A stretch of DNA of 64,000 nucleotides. It comes from Arthrobacter pascens. Its GTDB lineage: Bacteria > Actinomycetota > Actinomycetes > Actinomycetales > Micrococcaceae. Positions 1-7,681 of the stretch are shown here, one piece after another. Position 1 is the stretch's first letter. Every line of letters starts with the position of its first letter. The position numbers and the translations under genes were made by a program. The notes under the pieces are model-generated. The model searched no databases, had not been told where the DNA came from, and was given only the letters and a program-made list of their open reading frames with translations. Location of the stretch: positions 1,116,001-1,180,000 of the forward strand of contig NZ_JAUSXF010000001.1 of assembly GCF_030816475.1 (NCBI RefSeq), in the 5' to 3' direction.

Positions 1-1
1 G

Positions 2-1282
2 CTCTACACGGCCAAGGAGGACTCGATCACCCTGCCGGACGGGGTCGGACTGCCGGGCAGACGGCACTCCATTGGGCTTGCCCGATGGTGGCACCTTGGG
101 ATCGATACCCTGTGGCTCGCCAATGGCATCGTGTTCTTCGTCCTGCTGTTCACTACCGGGCAGTGGATGCGCCTTGTTCCGCTGCATTGGGACGTCCTCC
201 CGAACGCTGTTTCCGTCGCTATCCAGTACTTATCCTTGGATTGGCCAGCGGAGAGCGGCTGGAGCAACTACAACAGCCTGCAACTGCTCGCCTACTTCAT
301 CACCGTATTCATCGCCGCCCCGCTGGCCCTGATGACAGGCCTAGGAATGTCTCCGGCGCTGTCGACGCGCTTCCGGCGGATCAGCTCCTTGTTCAGCATC
401 CAGTTTGCCCGCTCTGTGCACTTCCTGGTCCTTTGCTGGTTCGTGCTCTTCGTCGTCGTCCACGTCGCCCTCGTCATAACCACCGGGGCCCTCCGGAACC
501 TCAATCACATGTACGCCGCGCAAGACGCCGAATCGTGGACCGGATTCTGTGTCTTCTTCGCCTCGATGGTCATCGTCATAGTTGCCTGGATTGCAGCGAC
601 GCCGTTGACCTACCGGCACCCGCGCGTCGTGCAGAAGGTCGGATTTGCCTTGGTCGGGCCCGCACAGCGGCTGTTCGAGCACATCGATTCCAACCCCGGT
701 CAATACACCGACAAGGACATCTCCCCGTATTTCTGGCACAACGGGAAATATCCCGACACCGCCGGGTACAAACAGCTCCAAGCGGGCAATTTCGACCACT
801 ACAAGGTGGTCATCAACGGCCTCGTCGAAAACCCCGTGGAGCTGAGCCTCGACCAGCTGCGGGCCCTGCCACATCACGAGCAGATCACGCAGCATTTTTG
901 CATCCAGGGCTGGTCCGGAGTCGCAAAATGGGGCGGGGTCAGCATGCAGACGATCCTCGACACTGTCCGGCCCGCTTCGGACGCGAAATGGGTGATCTTC
1001 TACTCCTTCGCTCTCGGGCCCGAGGGCGGTCTCTATTACGACGCGCAACCCATCGAGCAGATGAGTTATCACCTGACGATGCTCGCCTACGACATGAATG
1101 ATGCGCCCGTGTCCTTCGGGCACGGGGCCCCGCTGCGCCTCCGGAACGAAACCGAGTTGGGTTTCAAGATGGTCAAGTGGATACAAGGAATCGAATTCGT
1201 GGCGGATTTCGCCGACGTCGGCGGTGGCCTTGGCGGGTATAACAACGACCACGAGTTCTTCGGGTACCGGCAATCGATCTGA
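2..1282 (+). CDS. Molybdopterin-dependent oxidoreductase with N-terminal membrane domain (5' truncated by window edge)
   Basis: The reading frame is open from base 2 and no start is visible, so the gene begins before the window. About 150 codons of hydrophobic segments (roughly 113-170, 283-350, 413-482 and 541-600) resemble a cytochrome b561-type membrane anchor. A sulfite-oxidase/YedY-type molybdopterin domain follows: the stretch HFCIQGWSGVAKWGGV near 890-945 carries the cysteine expected to ligate molybdenum, and FYSFALGPEGGLYYD lies downstream. It is probably a membrane-tethered Mo enzyme on the outer face, with electrons passing through the membrane domain. The substrate cannot be told from sequence. 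A ribosome start at GTG 131 is possible in frame, but it would cut off homologous-looking residues. Confidence 0.85.
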   Translation, partial: LYTAKEDSITLPDGVGLPGRRHSIGLARWWHLGIDTLWLANGIVFFVLLFTTGQWMRLVPLHWDVLPNAVSVAIQYLSLDWPAESGWSNYNSLQLLAYFITVFIAAPLALMTGLGMSPALSTRFRRISSLFSIQFARSVHFLVLCWFVLFVVVHVALVITTGALRNLNHMYAAQDAESWTGFCVFFASMVIVIVAWIAATPLTYRHPRVVQKVGFALVGPAQRLFEHIDSNPGQYTDKDISPYFWHNGKYPDTAGYKQLQAGNFDHYKVVINGLVENPVELSLDQLRALPHHEQITQHFCIQGWSGVAKWGGVSMQTILDTVRPASDAKWVIFYSFALGPEGGLYYDAQPIEQMSYHLTMLAYDMNDAPVSFGHGAPLRLRNETELGFKMVKWIQGIEFVADFADVGGGLGGYNNDHEFFGYRQSI

Positions 1283-1337
1283 TCCATTTTCGTGAGAGAG
1301 TGTTATCTGGCTTGATTCGAGTTCGCATCGAATTAGT

Positions 1338-1361
1338 CAGGGTTCGAATCCCTTAGCTCTA
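1338..1361 (+). other. tRNA T-arm-like fragment
   Basis: The bases at 1338-1354 form a T-arm-like hairpin: four pairs around the invariant loop TTCGAAT, with a fifth-pair mismatch. A short acceptor-like tail follows. No matching acceptor, D-arm or anticodon arm lies upstream, so this is not an intact tRNA. It could be the 3' end of a tRNA left by an old recombination event, or chance. It lies in the 145-base gap between the oxidoreductase and the ABC-F gene. Confidence 0.25.
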
Positions 1362-1427
1362 GAAAAACATCAGTCTGATACGGGCGGTGCTTTCCGGCCT
1401 CAACCACCCCTGGATTGGACAGAATCA

Positions 1428-3023
1428 ATGAGTTTGATCCGGCTGAACGACGTCAGCGTCGGCTTCGACAAAACACCCGTCCTGCGTGAAGCCTTCCTCC
1501 GGCTGGAACAAGGAGACCGGGTAGGCCTCATCGGCAAGAACGGTTCCGGCAAATCAACTATCCTCAAGCTTGTTCTCGGACAGGTGGCGCCCGACACCGG
1601 CAGCGTCGTCCTTGATCAGGGGATCAAAACGGCCTATTTTTCCCAGTTCTCGGAATTGAACGGGGAGTCCAGCATTGCCCAGGTCCTCGACGGCCTGTTC
1701 GCCCATGTCAAGGCCATCGAGTCTGAACTGGCCGCGATCGACGCAACCATAGCCGCCGATTCTGGCGACGCCGCGCAGCTCGACCAGCTGATCCACCGCC
1801 AATCCGGGCTTTTTGAGGACATGGACCGGCTGGATGGCTGGGACTACGGCCGCACCATCGATAAGGTGCTAACCACCCTGGGCTTCAGCGAGGCCCACCG
1901 TGCCTGCCCCATAGATGAGTTGTCCGGCGGCTGGCGGAACCGCGCCGCACTGGCTAAAATCCTGGTCGAAGCCCCTGATGTGCTGTTGCTTGACGAGCCC
2001 ACCAATTTCTTGGACGTAGCGGGCGTGGAATGGCTCGAGGGCTGGTTCCGGACCTTCAAGGGCGCCGCCATCATCGTCTCGCATGACCGGAAGTTCCTGG
2101 ACTCCGTGGTCACTCGGATTGTTGAAGTGGAGAACTTCCACCTGCACGAATATCCGGGTAACTTCGCTGAGTACGTCGTGGCAAAGCAGTTCAGGCTCAA
2201 GAGCCTGGCGAGCCAGTTTGTCCATGAGTCCGAGCTGCTGGCGTTCGAAGCCGAGGGAATCTCCGACCGCCGCGAGGCCGCCAAGGCCGCCAGCAAGGGC
2301 CTGGCGGGCCAGCTGGCCAAGATCAAGAAGTCACGCGCGCCCCGGCCGGTGGACACGATCATCACCGAAATCTACGGCGGCTTGTACGTTAAGGACGTGC
2401 TGTGCCGGGTGGACTCGCTCAGTAAGGCATATAGCGGGAGGACGCTGTTCAGCGGCCTGAGCTTCGAGATCGGGCGCGGCCACCGGATCGCGGTCCTGGG
2501 AGCCAATGGCAGCGGTAAGACCACCCTGCTCCGGGTCCTTACGGGGGAGGATCCTGCAGATTCAGGATCCGTCACCTGGTCCAAGGGGGCAGGCATCGTC
2601 TCCTACAACCAGGTTCTTGAAGAACTTGACGACGACGACACCGTCACCCACGCGGTCAACGCCATGCCGGACAGCCTGGCGCTGACCGCCACGAAGAAAT
2701 CAGTGAACAGGTTCCTCGCCATGTTCCAGTTCTCCGAGGCAGACCTCAAGCAGAGAATCGGCAGCCTGTCGGGCGGCCAGCGTGCGCGCGTCGCCATGGC
2801 GCAGTGCCTGCTCTCCGGAGCCTCGGTTCTTCTCCTTGACGAGCCCACCAACCACCTCGACCTGTCCAGCACCCAGGTCATGGAGCGTGCCCTGCTGCAT
2901 TTTCCGGGAGCCGTGGTGGTGGTCAGCCACGACCGTTTCTTCACGGACAAGATCGCGAACCGCCGGTTGGTGTTCCGGGGGGAAGCTTCGGGGCAGGGTA
3001 ACGTCGAGATGCAGGCCGCTTGA
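1428..3023 (+). CDS. ABC-F family ATP-binding protein
   Basis: The 531-residue soluble protein has two complete nucleotide-binding domains and no membrane segments, which is the ABC-F pattern of ribosome-associated ATPases. Domain 1 has Walker A GKNGSGKST (36-44), signature LSGGW (about 164) and Walker B LLLDEPTNFLD (about 185). Domain 2 has GANGSGKTT (about 358), LSGGQRAR (about 446) and LLLDEPTNHLD (about 467). The linker at about 250-315 is rich in Lys, Arg and Ala, as in the P-site tRNA interaction motif region. Family members act in translation or in ribosome protection against antibiotics; which role applies here is not decidable by eye. It stands alone, with the next genes convergent. 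Confidence 0.9.
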   Translation: MSLIRLNDVSVGFDKTPVLREAFLRLEQGDRVGLIGKNGSGKSTILKLVLGQVAPDTGSVVLDQGIKTAYFSQFSELNGESSIAQVLDGLFAHVKAIESELAAIDATIAADSGDAAQLDQLIHRQSGLFEDMDRLDGWDYGRTIDKVLTTLGFSEAHRACPIDELSGGWRNRAALAKILVEAPDVLLLDEPTNFLDVAGVEWLEGWFRTFKGAAIIVSHDRKFLDSVVTRIVEVENFHLHEYPGNFAEYVVAKQFRLKSLASQFVHESELLAFEAEGISDRREAAKAASKGLAGQLAKIKKSRAPRPVDTIITEIYGGLYVKDVLCRVDSLSKAYSGRTLFSGLSFEIGRGHRIAVLGANGSGKTTLLRVLTGEDPADSGSVTWSKGAGIVSYNQVLEELDDDDTVTHAVNAMPDSLALTATKKSVNRFLAMFQFSEADLKQRIGSLSGGQRARVAMAQCLLSGASVLLLDEPTNHLDLSSTQVMERALLHFPGAVVVVSHDRFFTDKIANRRLVFRGEASGQGNVEMQAA

Positions 3024-3045
3024 GCCATTCCGCGTCAGGCAGGTA

Positions 3046-3534
3046 CTAGCTTCCGGAGCCTTGGTCAACCGCCGGGATATCCGCGGATTCATCGATCTCC
3101 AGCAAGGCAATCCGGCCGGCTGCCCGTGCCAGGTCCGCGGACAATCCCGTCCCCACCAGGAAAACCGTGACGTCGTGGGCGTACAGAATTTCCACGAGTG
3201 TGCTGAAACTGTCCCACACGGATGACTGCTGAGGTGACGGGTCCCCCTCCTGCTGGGGAACGCCGTCGATGACCCACGTCCGGTGCCGGCGTGCCAGGAC
3301 TTCATAGTCTGCCGCTGATGCCCAGCCGGTACAAAGCTCGCCGAAGCTGATCCACAGTAGATCGGGTTCCGCGTTCTTGGCGGTGAGCTTCAGTGTGGCG
3401 GGCATCAGCGTGCGCCGCTGCACGGGCGACGGCGGAAACAGTCCGTAAGCGCCCAGCTGATGGTCGGTGCCGGGCGTGATGATGCGTCCCTTCGCGAAGG
3501 AAGGCTTTGCCGCGGCGTCGGTTCCGCCGTCCAT
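3046..3534 (-). CDS. Orphan AFG1/ZapE-like C-terminal domain protein
   Basis: The protein has 162 residues. Its middle part (LWISFGELCTGWASAADYEVLARRHRTW, at about 58-85) resembles the C-terminal region of AFG1/ZapE-type ATPases, where the pattern FxELC...S.ADY..LA is typical. The P-loop and Walker B of that family are absent, and the protein is less than half the usual length. The gene starts three bases after the corA stop, so the two are probably co-transcribed. Either it is a real stand-alone domain conserved in this group or a remnant. The frame is intact and codon use looks normal, which favours a working gene of unknown function. Confidence 0.6.
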   Translation of the reverse strand: MDGGTDAAAKPSFAKGRIITPGTDHQLGAYGLFPPSPVQRRTLMPATLKLTAKNAEPDLLWISFGELCTGWASAADYEVLARRHRTWVIDGVPQQEGDPSPQQSSVWDSFSTLVEILYAHDVTVFLVGTGLSADLARAAGRIALLEIDESADIPAVDQGSGS

Positions 3535-3537
3535 GTC

Positions 3538-4533
3538 CTACAGCCAGCCTTTCCTTTTGAAGATGCCGTACATCAGCGCTGCCGTGCCGGCCATCAGGAG
3601 GATGGCCATGGGGTAGCCAAGGGCCCAGTGAAGTTCGGGCATATGGTCAAAGTTCATTCCGTAAACGCCCGCCACGAAGGACGGAGCGAAGAAAATCGCC
3701 GCCCATGAGGAGATCTTCTTGACCTGCTCATTCTGCACAGCGCTGGCTTCGTTCTGCCGGTTGGCTGTGAGGGTCCCGTCAAGGGTCAGGGCGTTCTGCA
3801 GCAGGTCGCGGAACGAGTCTGCGCGGGAGATGACCCGCTCCACGTGATCCTCCACGTCCCGCAGGCTGTGCCGCAGTTCGGTTTCCACGCCGTACTTTTC
3901 GAATCCCCTCTTGAGCTGCAGCATCATATCCGGCAAGGGATGGATGGCGCGCTGGAACTGGATGACCTCGCGGGCCAGTTCGTAGATGCGACGCGACACA
4001 GTAGTTTCCCCGCCGAACAGCTGGTCTTCAATCTCGTCAATGTCGTTTTCAAGCCCGGCCACCACCGGCGCGTAATCGTCCACCACACGGTCCAGGAGAG
4101 CGTAGAGGACAGCTTCGGGACCGTGCCGCAGGAGGTCGGGGCGGGACTCAAGCCGGCGCCGGACCCGGGCAACCCCCACCATTTCGGCGTGCCTGACAGT
4201 GACAACAAAGTTCCTGCCCGTAAACACGTGGAGTTCCCCGAACTCGACGGTTTCGGTGTCGTCGAGGTACCGCGCCGGCCGGAGGACGGTGAAGAGGTTG
4301 TCGTCATAGCGTTCCAGCTTGGGACGCTGATGTGCGGATATGGCATCCTCAACGGCCAGCGCGTGGAGCCCGAATTCGGTGGCAACGGCTGTCATTTCTG
4401 CTTTGGTGGGCCGGTAGAGCCCGATCCAGGCCATGCCTCCGTTTTCGGCAAGGATCTCGAACGTCTGCTCAAGGCTTTGCGGTTCGGCGCTGCGGACACC
4501 GTCGACGTAGACGGCGTTGTCGATGATGGTCAC
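3538..4533 (-). CDS. corA: CorA-family magnesium/cobalt transporter
   Basis: The 331-residue protein has a long, acidic, mostly helical cytoplasmic part followed by two C-terminal membrane segments (about 280-297 and 306-326). The family signature YGMNF closes the first of them, and the usual short loop and a basic C-terminus (KRKGWL) follow. CorA forms a pentameric channel for Mg2+ (also Co2+ or Ni2+) in the inner membrane. Length and layout match the family. It is followed almost immediately by the AFG1-like ORF on the same strand. No riboswitch-like leader was recognised upstream of 4533. Confidence 0.92.
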   Translation of the reverse strand: MTIIDNAVYVDGVRSAEPQSLEQTFEILAENGGMAWIGLYRPTKAEMTAVATEFGLHALAVEDAISAHQRPKLERYDDNLFTVLRPARYLDDTETVEFGELHVFTGRNFVVTVRHAEMVGVARVRRRLESRPDLLRHGPEAVLYALLDRVVDDYAPVVAGLENDIDEIEDQLFGGETTVSRRIYELAREVIQFQRAIHPLPDMMLQLKRGFEKYGVETELRHSLRDVEDHVERVISRADSFRDLLQNALTLDGTLTANRQNEASAVQNEQVKKISSWAAIFFAPSFVAGVYGMNFDHMPELHWALGYPMAILLMAGTAALMYGIFKRKGWL

Positions 4534-4576
4534 AGGCGGTCAACCTCCATCCGGACCGCGGCCGGGGCCTGAGTTC

Positions 4577-5002
4577 TCAGGACATCGCTCCGATGATGAC
4601 GCCGGCCGCGGTCATGGCAACCACATCGTGCCCGGAATCGATGAGCGTGACGGCCGCCGGGCGCCCTGCGAAGCCGTTGTGGATCACGTGGCCGCCTGCA
4701 CGGAAGACCAGCGCCAGGACAAGCGCGAACCAGCCGCCGGCCAAGGCATTGTCCAGCCCTAGCTTGCTGATGAGTACCGCCAGCAGGATGGAGGTGAGGG
4801 CGGCAGTCAGCATCATCGGGAGCCAGATCCCCGCCCCGCCGCCGATCTTCTTGAGGTCTTCTTCCGTCTTGCCGATGGCGGCCATCCACCGCTTGCCGAG
4901 CACGGCGGGCATGTACCAGAGGAAACCGATGGCCATGTTGGCGATGAACGCCAGCAGCACCGCGAGCCAGTTGATCTGCGAAATATATGAGAGCCAGTCC
5001 AT
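4577..5002 (-). CDS. DUF1761 family membrane protein
   Basis: The 141-residue protein has about four membrane segments. The N-terminus, MDWLSYISQINWLAVLLAFI, followed by NMAIGFLWYMPAVLGKRWM, is characteristic of DUF1761, a family of small bacterial membrane proteins of unknown function. The frame is complete, with nine bases separating its start from the Lrp gene's stop, so it may share that regulator's transcript. No catalytic residues can be assigned. Confidence 0.8.
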   Translation of the reverse strand: MDWLSYISQINWLAVLLAFIANMAIGFLWYMPAVLGKRWMAAIGKTEEDLKKIGGGAGIWLPMMLTAALTSILLAVLISKLGLDNALAGGWFALVLALVFRAGGHVIHNGFAGRPAAVTLIDSGHDVVAMTAAGVIIGAMS

Positions 5003-5011
5003 GCTCGAATC

Positions 5012-5566
5012 CTAGTCGCTTCGTCTGGGGGCGCCCTGGCGCCGGGCCTGCTGTTCGTGGGGCCGTGGTGGCTGCTGCTCTCCGAGGTCCGCCAGCCGGC
5101 TTATCAGGGGCTCTGTCCGGTACGGAATGTGCGTGTGAAGAGCCAGGACGGTTTCGGTCCGGATGACGCCTTTGATCCTGAGGATCTGCCGCAGCGCAGC
5201 CTGCAGGTTGTGCGTATCGGTGGCCACCACGCGACACCACACGTCGCCCCGGCCAGAGATCTCGTGCACCTCAAGGACCTGGGGCAGGAGCCGCAGTGAA
5301 CCCACCACCCCGTCCAGGTCGCGGTGTGTCACCTCGATCGTTACGAAGGCGACGACGTCGTAGCCCACCGCTTCCAGGTCGATCTCCCGGCCGCCGTCGT
5401 GCAGGACACCGGTGCGGAGCATGCGGCGCATCCTCGACTGCGCCGTGTTCCGCGCGATCCCCAGGGACTCGCTGAGCTCGGTGATCTGGACCCGGGGATC
5501 GCGGACAAGTTCCAGCAGGATTTTCAGGTCAGTGCTGTCGAGATTATCCAAAACTGTCACTTTCAC
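5012..5566 (-). CDS. Lrp/AsnC family transcriptional regulator
   Basis: The 184-residue protein has an N-terminal winged helix-turn-helix (about 10-60: LKILLELVRDPRVQITELSE, then a recognition helix). A ligand-binding RAM/AsnC domain follows (about 70-150, with the typical GRGDVWCRVVATDTHNL region). A charged Pro/Gln/Arg tail of about 25 residues is unusual. Translation appears to begin at GTG 5566; a second GTG lies two codons downstream. It is divergent from the MFS gene at 5722, and an inverted repeat in the shared intergenic region fits autoregulation and control of that transporter. Confidence 0.88.
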   Translation of the reverse strand: MKVTVLDNLDSTDLKILLELVRDPRVQITELSESLGIARNTAQSRMRRMLRTGVLHDGGREIDLEAVGYDVVAFVTIEVTHRDLDGVVGSLRLLPQVLEVHEISGRGDVWCRVVATDTHNLQAALRQILRIKGVIRTETVLALHTHIPYRTEPLISRLADLGEQQPPRPHEQQARRQGAPRRSD

Positions 5567-5573
5567 TTATTAG

Positions 5574-5611
5574 ATGGAAGGAATGTTGATGATTTTGCTC
5601 AATCTTTCCAT
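5574..5611. promoter_or_regulatory. Inverted repeat in divergent lrp/MFS intergenic region
   Basis: ATGGAA at 5574-5579 is mirrored by TTCCAT at 5606-5611, with an AT-rich spacer in an otherwise GC-rich region. Lrp/AsnC proteins bind AT-rich imperfect palindromes near their own promoters. The position between the regulator (5566) and the exporter (5722) is what such an operator would show. Binding is inferred. Confidence 0.4.
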
Positions 5612-5721
5612 GAAAAACGGCTCGATCAGGCAACCTTGGCCCATGGTTGAAGCATCAGTTTTCCGTCCCTGGCGGCGTCCCATAAGGACAGCCTGCCCTG
5701 GCCAAGGCAAAGGCACTGTGA

Positions 5722-6975
5722 ATGACAGTCTTCAGTGAGCTCCGCATGCGTCCGCTGGCAACAGCACCGACCGGGTGGGATGCATCGAACACGGCACGTC
5801 TGGTCATGGCGGGCTCTGTCATTTTCACCTTGCTGGTGGGGGCAAATCTGGCGACGCCCTTGTATCCCCTGCTCCAGGCTAACCTCGGACTTTCCCCGCT
5901 CGGGGTCACCGCAGCCTTCGCCAGCTACGTCCTGGCGCTCGTCATAACACTGATGGTGGCCGGTCACTGGTCCGACCACATCGGCCGGAGGGCTGCGCTC
6001 ATTCTCGCAGTGATGGCGGGGCTGGCCGGAGGAGCAGTTTTCGCGCAGGCGGGAAACCTGGCCACCCTCTCCGCCGGCCGGGCCCTGCAGGGCATCGCGG
6101 TCGCGCTGGCAACCGGTGCAAGTGCAGCCGCGCTCCGCGAATTGCTCCCCTCACGCCCCGAGTGGGCGACCCGGTTCACTTTGCTTGCCTCGGCCGGCGG
6201 CGTGGCGGCCGGCCCCTTCATCGGCGGACTGCTGTCGCTGCTTCCGGGCCCGACTACAGCGCCCTACTATGTGCATTCAGCGGTCCTGGCGGCGATGCTG
6301 GTGCCGCTGTACCTGCTCCGGGCACGCCCTGCTATCAAACCTCCTGCCGGAGCCCGGCCGCTGAAAGCGCTGGCGCCGCGACGTCCATCGGTGTCCACCG
6401 AGGCCAGGGGCGCGTTCTGGCTGGCGTCCGCCGTCGGCTTCCTCAGTTTTTCCGTCTTTGGGTTCTGCCTTTCCCTGGCTCCCGCCTACTTTGCCGGGAT
6501 TCTGGGGACCGATTCACGTCCCTTGATCGGCGCGCTTGCCGGCCTGACGCTGGGGGCCTCGGCCCTGAGCCAGCTGTTGACCGTACGGGGCCGCTATCTG
6601 GTTCCGGCGGGCCTGGCCGTCCTGGCCGTGTCCGTGCTGCTCCTGGCCGCGGCAGCAGGGTGGCGCAGTCCGCTGCTCCTGGTCATCGCCAGCATTTCCG
6701 CCGGCCTGGGCCAGGGGATCTCGTTCCGCACAGTCTTCAATGACATGGCCGGCATGGTTTCGCCGTCCGGCCACGCGCAGACCATCAGCGCCGTGTACGT
6801 CATTACCTACCTGGGCAGTGCCGGGCCGGTGATCGGGCTGGGCTGGGCGGCCGCGGTGTTTGGGCTGCAGTCATCGGTGGCTGTTTTCGCCGTTCTGTGC
6901 GGCGCCTCAGCCCTGGTTCTCGCCGCCGTGACTCTGCGTGCCGCTTTGCTGCCGCGTCCCAACCTCTGCGGGTAA
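5722..6975 (+). CDS. MFS transporter
   Basis: The 417-residue protein has about 12 hydrophobic segments. The major facilitator loop 2-3 motif (HWSDHIGRRAALI, at about 80-92) lies between segments 2 and 3. The overall pattern is that of a drug or metabolite efflux transporter, with no close substrate identification possible. It is divergent from one Lrp/AsnC gene and is followed by a second Lrp/AsnC gene on the opposite strand, so its substrate may be an amino acid or related compound (inference). ATG 5722 has only a weak upstream Shine-Dalgarno. Confidence 0.85.
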   Translation: MTVFSELRMRPLATAPTGWDASNTARLVMAGSVIFTLLVGANLATPLYPLLQANLGLSPLGVTAAFASYVLALVITLMVAGHWSDHIGRRAALILAVMAGLAGGAVFAQAGNLATLSAGRALQGIAVALATGASAAALRELLPSRPEWATRFTLLASAGGVAAGPFIGGLLSLLPGPTTAPYYVHSAVLAAMLVPLYLLRARPAIKPPAGARPLKALAPRRPSVSTEARGAFWLASAVGFLSFSVFGFCLSLAPAYFAGILGTDSRPLIGALAGLTLGASALSQLLTVRGRYLVPAGLAVLAVSVLLLAAAAGWRSPLLLVIASISAGLGQGISFRTVFNDMAGMVSPSGHAQTISAVYVITYLGSAGPVIGLGWAAAVFGLQSSVAVFAVLCGASALVLAAVTLRAALLPRPNLCG

Positions 6976-7001
6976 GACACCTGGGTTGTGCCTCGCTCAC
7001 G

Positions 7002-7071
7002 GACCTACGCCGGCGGACCTACCCGGGCAGACCTACGCGGGCAGACCTACGCGGGCAGACCTACTCGGGCA
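7002..7071. repeat. Five tandem copies of a 14-bp repeat
   Basis: The unit gacctacgcgggca and close variants occur five times head to tail (7002, 7016, 7030, 7044, 7058). The fifth copy contains the last codons and the TAG stop of the downstream minus-strand Lrp gene (7061-7063). It lies between convergent genes. Repeat-number change could alter the 3' end of that transcript but not the protein, apart from the final codons. Confidence 0.85.
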
Positions 7072-7564
7072 GGGGGCCGTGGTTTCCCTGGATGTGGTCG
7101 AAGACGAGGGTTGTCTCAGTGTGGCCCACAACGGGGTCGGTGGCGAGGTTGTCCAGCACCCAGTCCCGCAGATCCTCGGTGCTGGCGACGGCGATATGCA
7201 GGAGGTAATCGACCGAGCCTGAGGTGTGGAACGTGGAGAGGACGGCCGGCAGGTGCGGAACCCGCGCCGTGAAGCGGTCGATCTGGTCCCTGTCATGGGC
7301 CCTGAGCCGCACCGCGACCAGCGCCTGGACCGACCTTCCGATCGCTGAAAGGCTGAGCTTGGCTTCAAAACCCTGGACAATGCCGCGTTCGGACAGTGCA
7401 CGGGTCCGCATCAGGGCCGTTGACGGAGCGATGCCGACCAGTTCTGCCAGCTGCTTGTTGGAGATCCGCGCGTCGTCGACGAGTGCTGCCAGCAGCCGTT
7501 CATCAATGGCGTCCAGGGGTTCGAGGTGTGCCCCGGCCCGGATGTTCTTCGCATTGCTGCTCAT
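7061..7564 (-). CDS. Lrp/AsnC family transcriptional regulator (second copy)
   Basis: The 167-residue protein has an N-terminal helix-turn-helix (about 18-70: LDAIDERLLAALVDDARISN, then the KQLAELVGIAPSTALMR recognition region). An AsnC-type ligand domain follows (about 85-160), including SGSVDYLLHIAVASTEDLRD. It differs clearly from the regulator at 5012. The convergent MFS gene at 5722-6975 and the downstream-oriented MFS gene at 7682 are both candidate targets. Its stop lies inside the 14-bp tandem repeat. Confidence 0.9.
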   Translation of the reverse strand: MSSNAKNIRAGAHLEPLDAIDERLLAALVDDARISNKQLAELVGIAPSTALMRTRALSERGIVQGFEAKLSLSAIGRSVQALVAVRLRAHDRDQIDRFTARVPHLPAVLSTFHTSGSVDYLLHIAVASTEDLRDWVLDNLATDPVVGHTETTLVFDHIQGNHGPLPE

Positions 7565-7681
7565 GGAATCTCCTCATAGTGTTCTAAGTTCATCCTAGAC
7601 TCGCGATTCCGGCCGATCACCCGGCGGATCCCGCTTCGCCCGAATAATCACCGGAAGGAGACGGCCTTCACAACGGATAGT

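Noticed and set aside
341..1273. Long antisense frame over the oxidoreductase gene
   Set aside because: It is the third-position-GC shadow of the strongly supported plus-strand gene; it has no family features and repetitive Asp/Val/Gly composition.
7002..7071. CRISPR array
   Set aside because: The repeats are only 14 bases and directly tandem, with no spacers and no cas genes.
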